Shown here: piece after piece, positions 5,363 to 5,489 of the stretch
How positions within the stretch are numbered: the stretch's first letter is position 1
Layout of the letters: each line of letters begins with the position of its first letter
Program-made: the position numbers and the translations under genes
The notes under the pieces: model-generated
The model's database searches: none
What the model was told of the DNA's origin: nothing
Seen by the model: only the letters and a program-made list of their open reading frames with translations
NCBI GenBank assembly: GCA_009914575.1
Contig: WNEB01000123.1
Span: 1-5,489 of the forward strand
Length of the DNA: 5,489 nucleotides
Direction of reading: 5' to 3'
From: Burkholderia gladioli
GTDB taxonomy: Bacteria > Pseudomonadota > Gammaproteobacteria > Burkholderiales > Burkholderiaceae

Positions 5363-5489
5363 GAGCTAAAGTCAAATCTGGTGTACAGGGTGTCGGCATG
5401 ATCAGGCGGCGAGCGATTGCTGAGCCGGTGTGCTGTCGGTCACCGGTACCCCATCTTTGAACGGCATGCCCGCCAGCAGCTCGGTCAGC
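5363..5489 (-). mobile_element. End of a probable insertion sequence (family not assigned, continues outside window)
   Basis: The stretch GAGCTAAAGTCAAATCTGG (5363-5381) is more AT-rich than its surroundings, follows directly after the broken host gene and precedes the stop of a minus-strand frame by only about 20 bases. This layout is that of an IS right end: terminal repeat, short spacer, transposase stop. The other terminal repeat and any target duplication lie outside the window, so the boundary is approximate and the family is open. Confidence 0.5.
5402..5488 (-). CDS. C-terminal 28 residues of a probable transposase (partial)
   Basis: The minus-strand frame entering from the window edge reads LTELLAGMPFKDG, VPVTDSTPAQQSLAA and ends at TGA (5402-5404). 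Its codon choice (for example AAA, GAT, GTA, ACA) is less GC-biased than the host genes beside it, which fits imported DNA. Its stop is close to a putative element end, so a transposase is the most likely identity. No catalytic motif is visible in so short a tail, and I do not assign a family; another element-encoded protein is possible. Confidence 0.45.
   Translation of the reverse strand: MTELLAGMPFKDGVPVTDSTPAQQSLAA

Overview
The window is GC-rich and looks like Burkholderia sensu lato. The main evidence is the host gene pair midA–DUF2905, whose protein sequence and codon use fit that genus; a B. gladioli/glumae-like species is possible, but I cannot fix the species from sequence alone. 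The stretch is a patchwork of host chromosome, a decaying Mu-like prophage and several mobile-element ends. Every boundary between blocks coincides with a mobile or repeat element.

From left to right: (1) the last 83 codons and the right end of an IS30-family insertion sequence (2 to about 288). (2) A remnant of a Mu-type prophage on the minus strand (about 325 to 3471). It keeps the order of the Mu tail/baseplate module: a gp43-like DNA-circularisation protein, a gp44-like baseplate hub, a gp45-like central spike and a gp46-like baseplate protein. The hub and spike genes are intact. The gp43-like gene has lost its 5' end and carries two frameshifts, and the gp46-like gene is cut at its 3' side next to the IS30 element. 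(3) A 268-bp non-coding element (3472 to 3739) with 27-bp imperfect terminal inverted repeats and internal hairpins, resembling a MITE. (4) Host genes on the plus strand: a MidA/NDUFAF7-family SAM-dependent methyltransferase and a 64-residue DUF2905 membrane protein, probably an operon. (5) The 3' part of a convergent host hypothetical gene on the minus strand (5192 to about 5362). (6) The end of another probable insertion sequence, with the last 28 codons of a minus-strand ORF (5402 to 5488).

Functionally, the phage genes once encoded the centre of a contractile-tail baseplate. With gp43 and gp46 broken and no other phage genes in view, they are unlikely to make a tail on their own. The host pair is intact, but the 268-bp element sits directly against the midA -10 box, so the promoter's upstream half is element DNA. 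I see no strong case for a wholly new system. The most interesting points are the MITE-like element at a prophage/host junction without target-site duplication, its effect on the midA promoter, and the two opposite frameshifts in the gp43-like gene.
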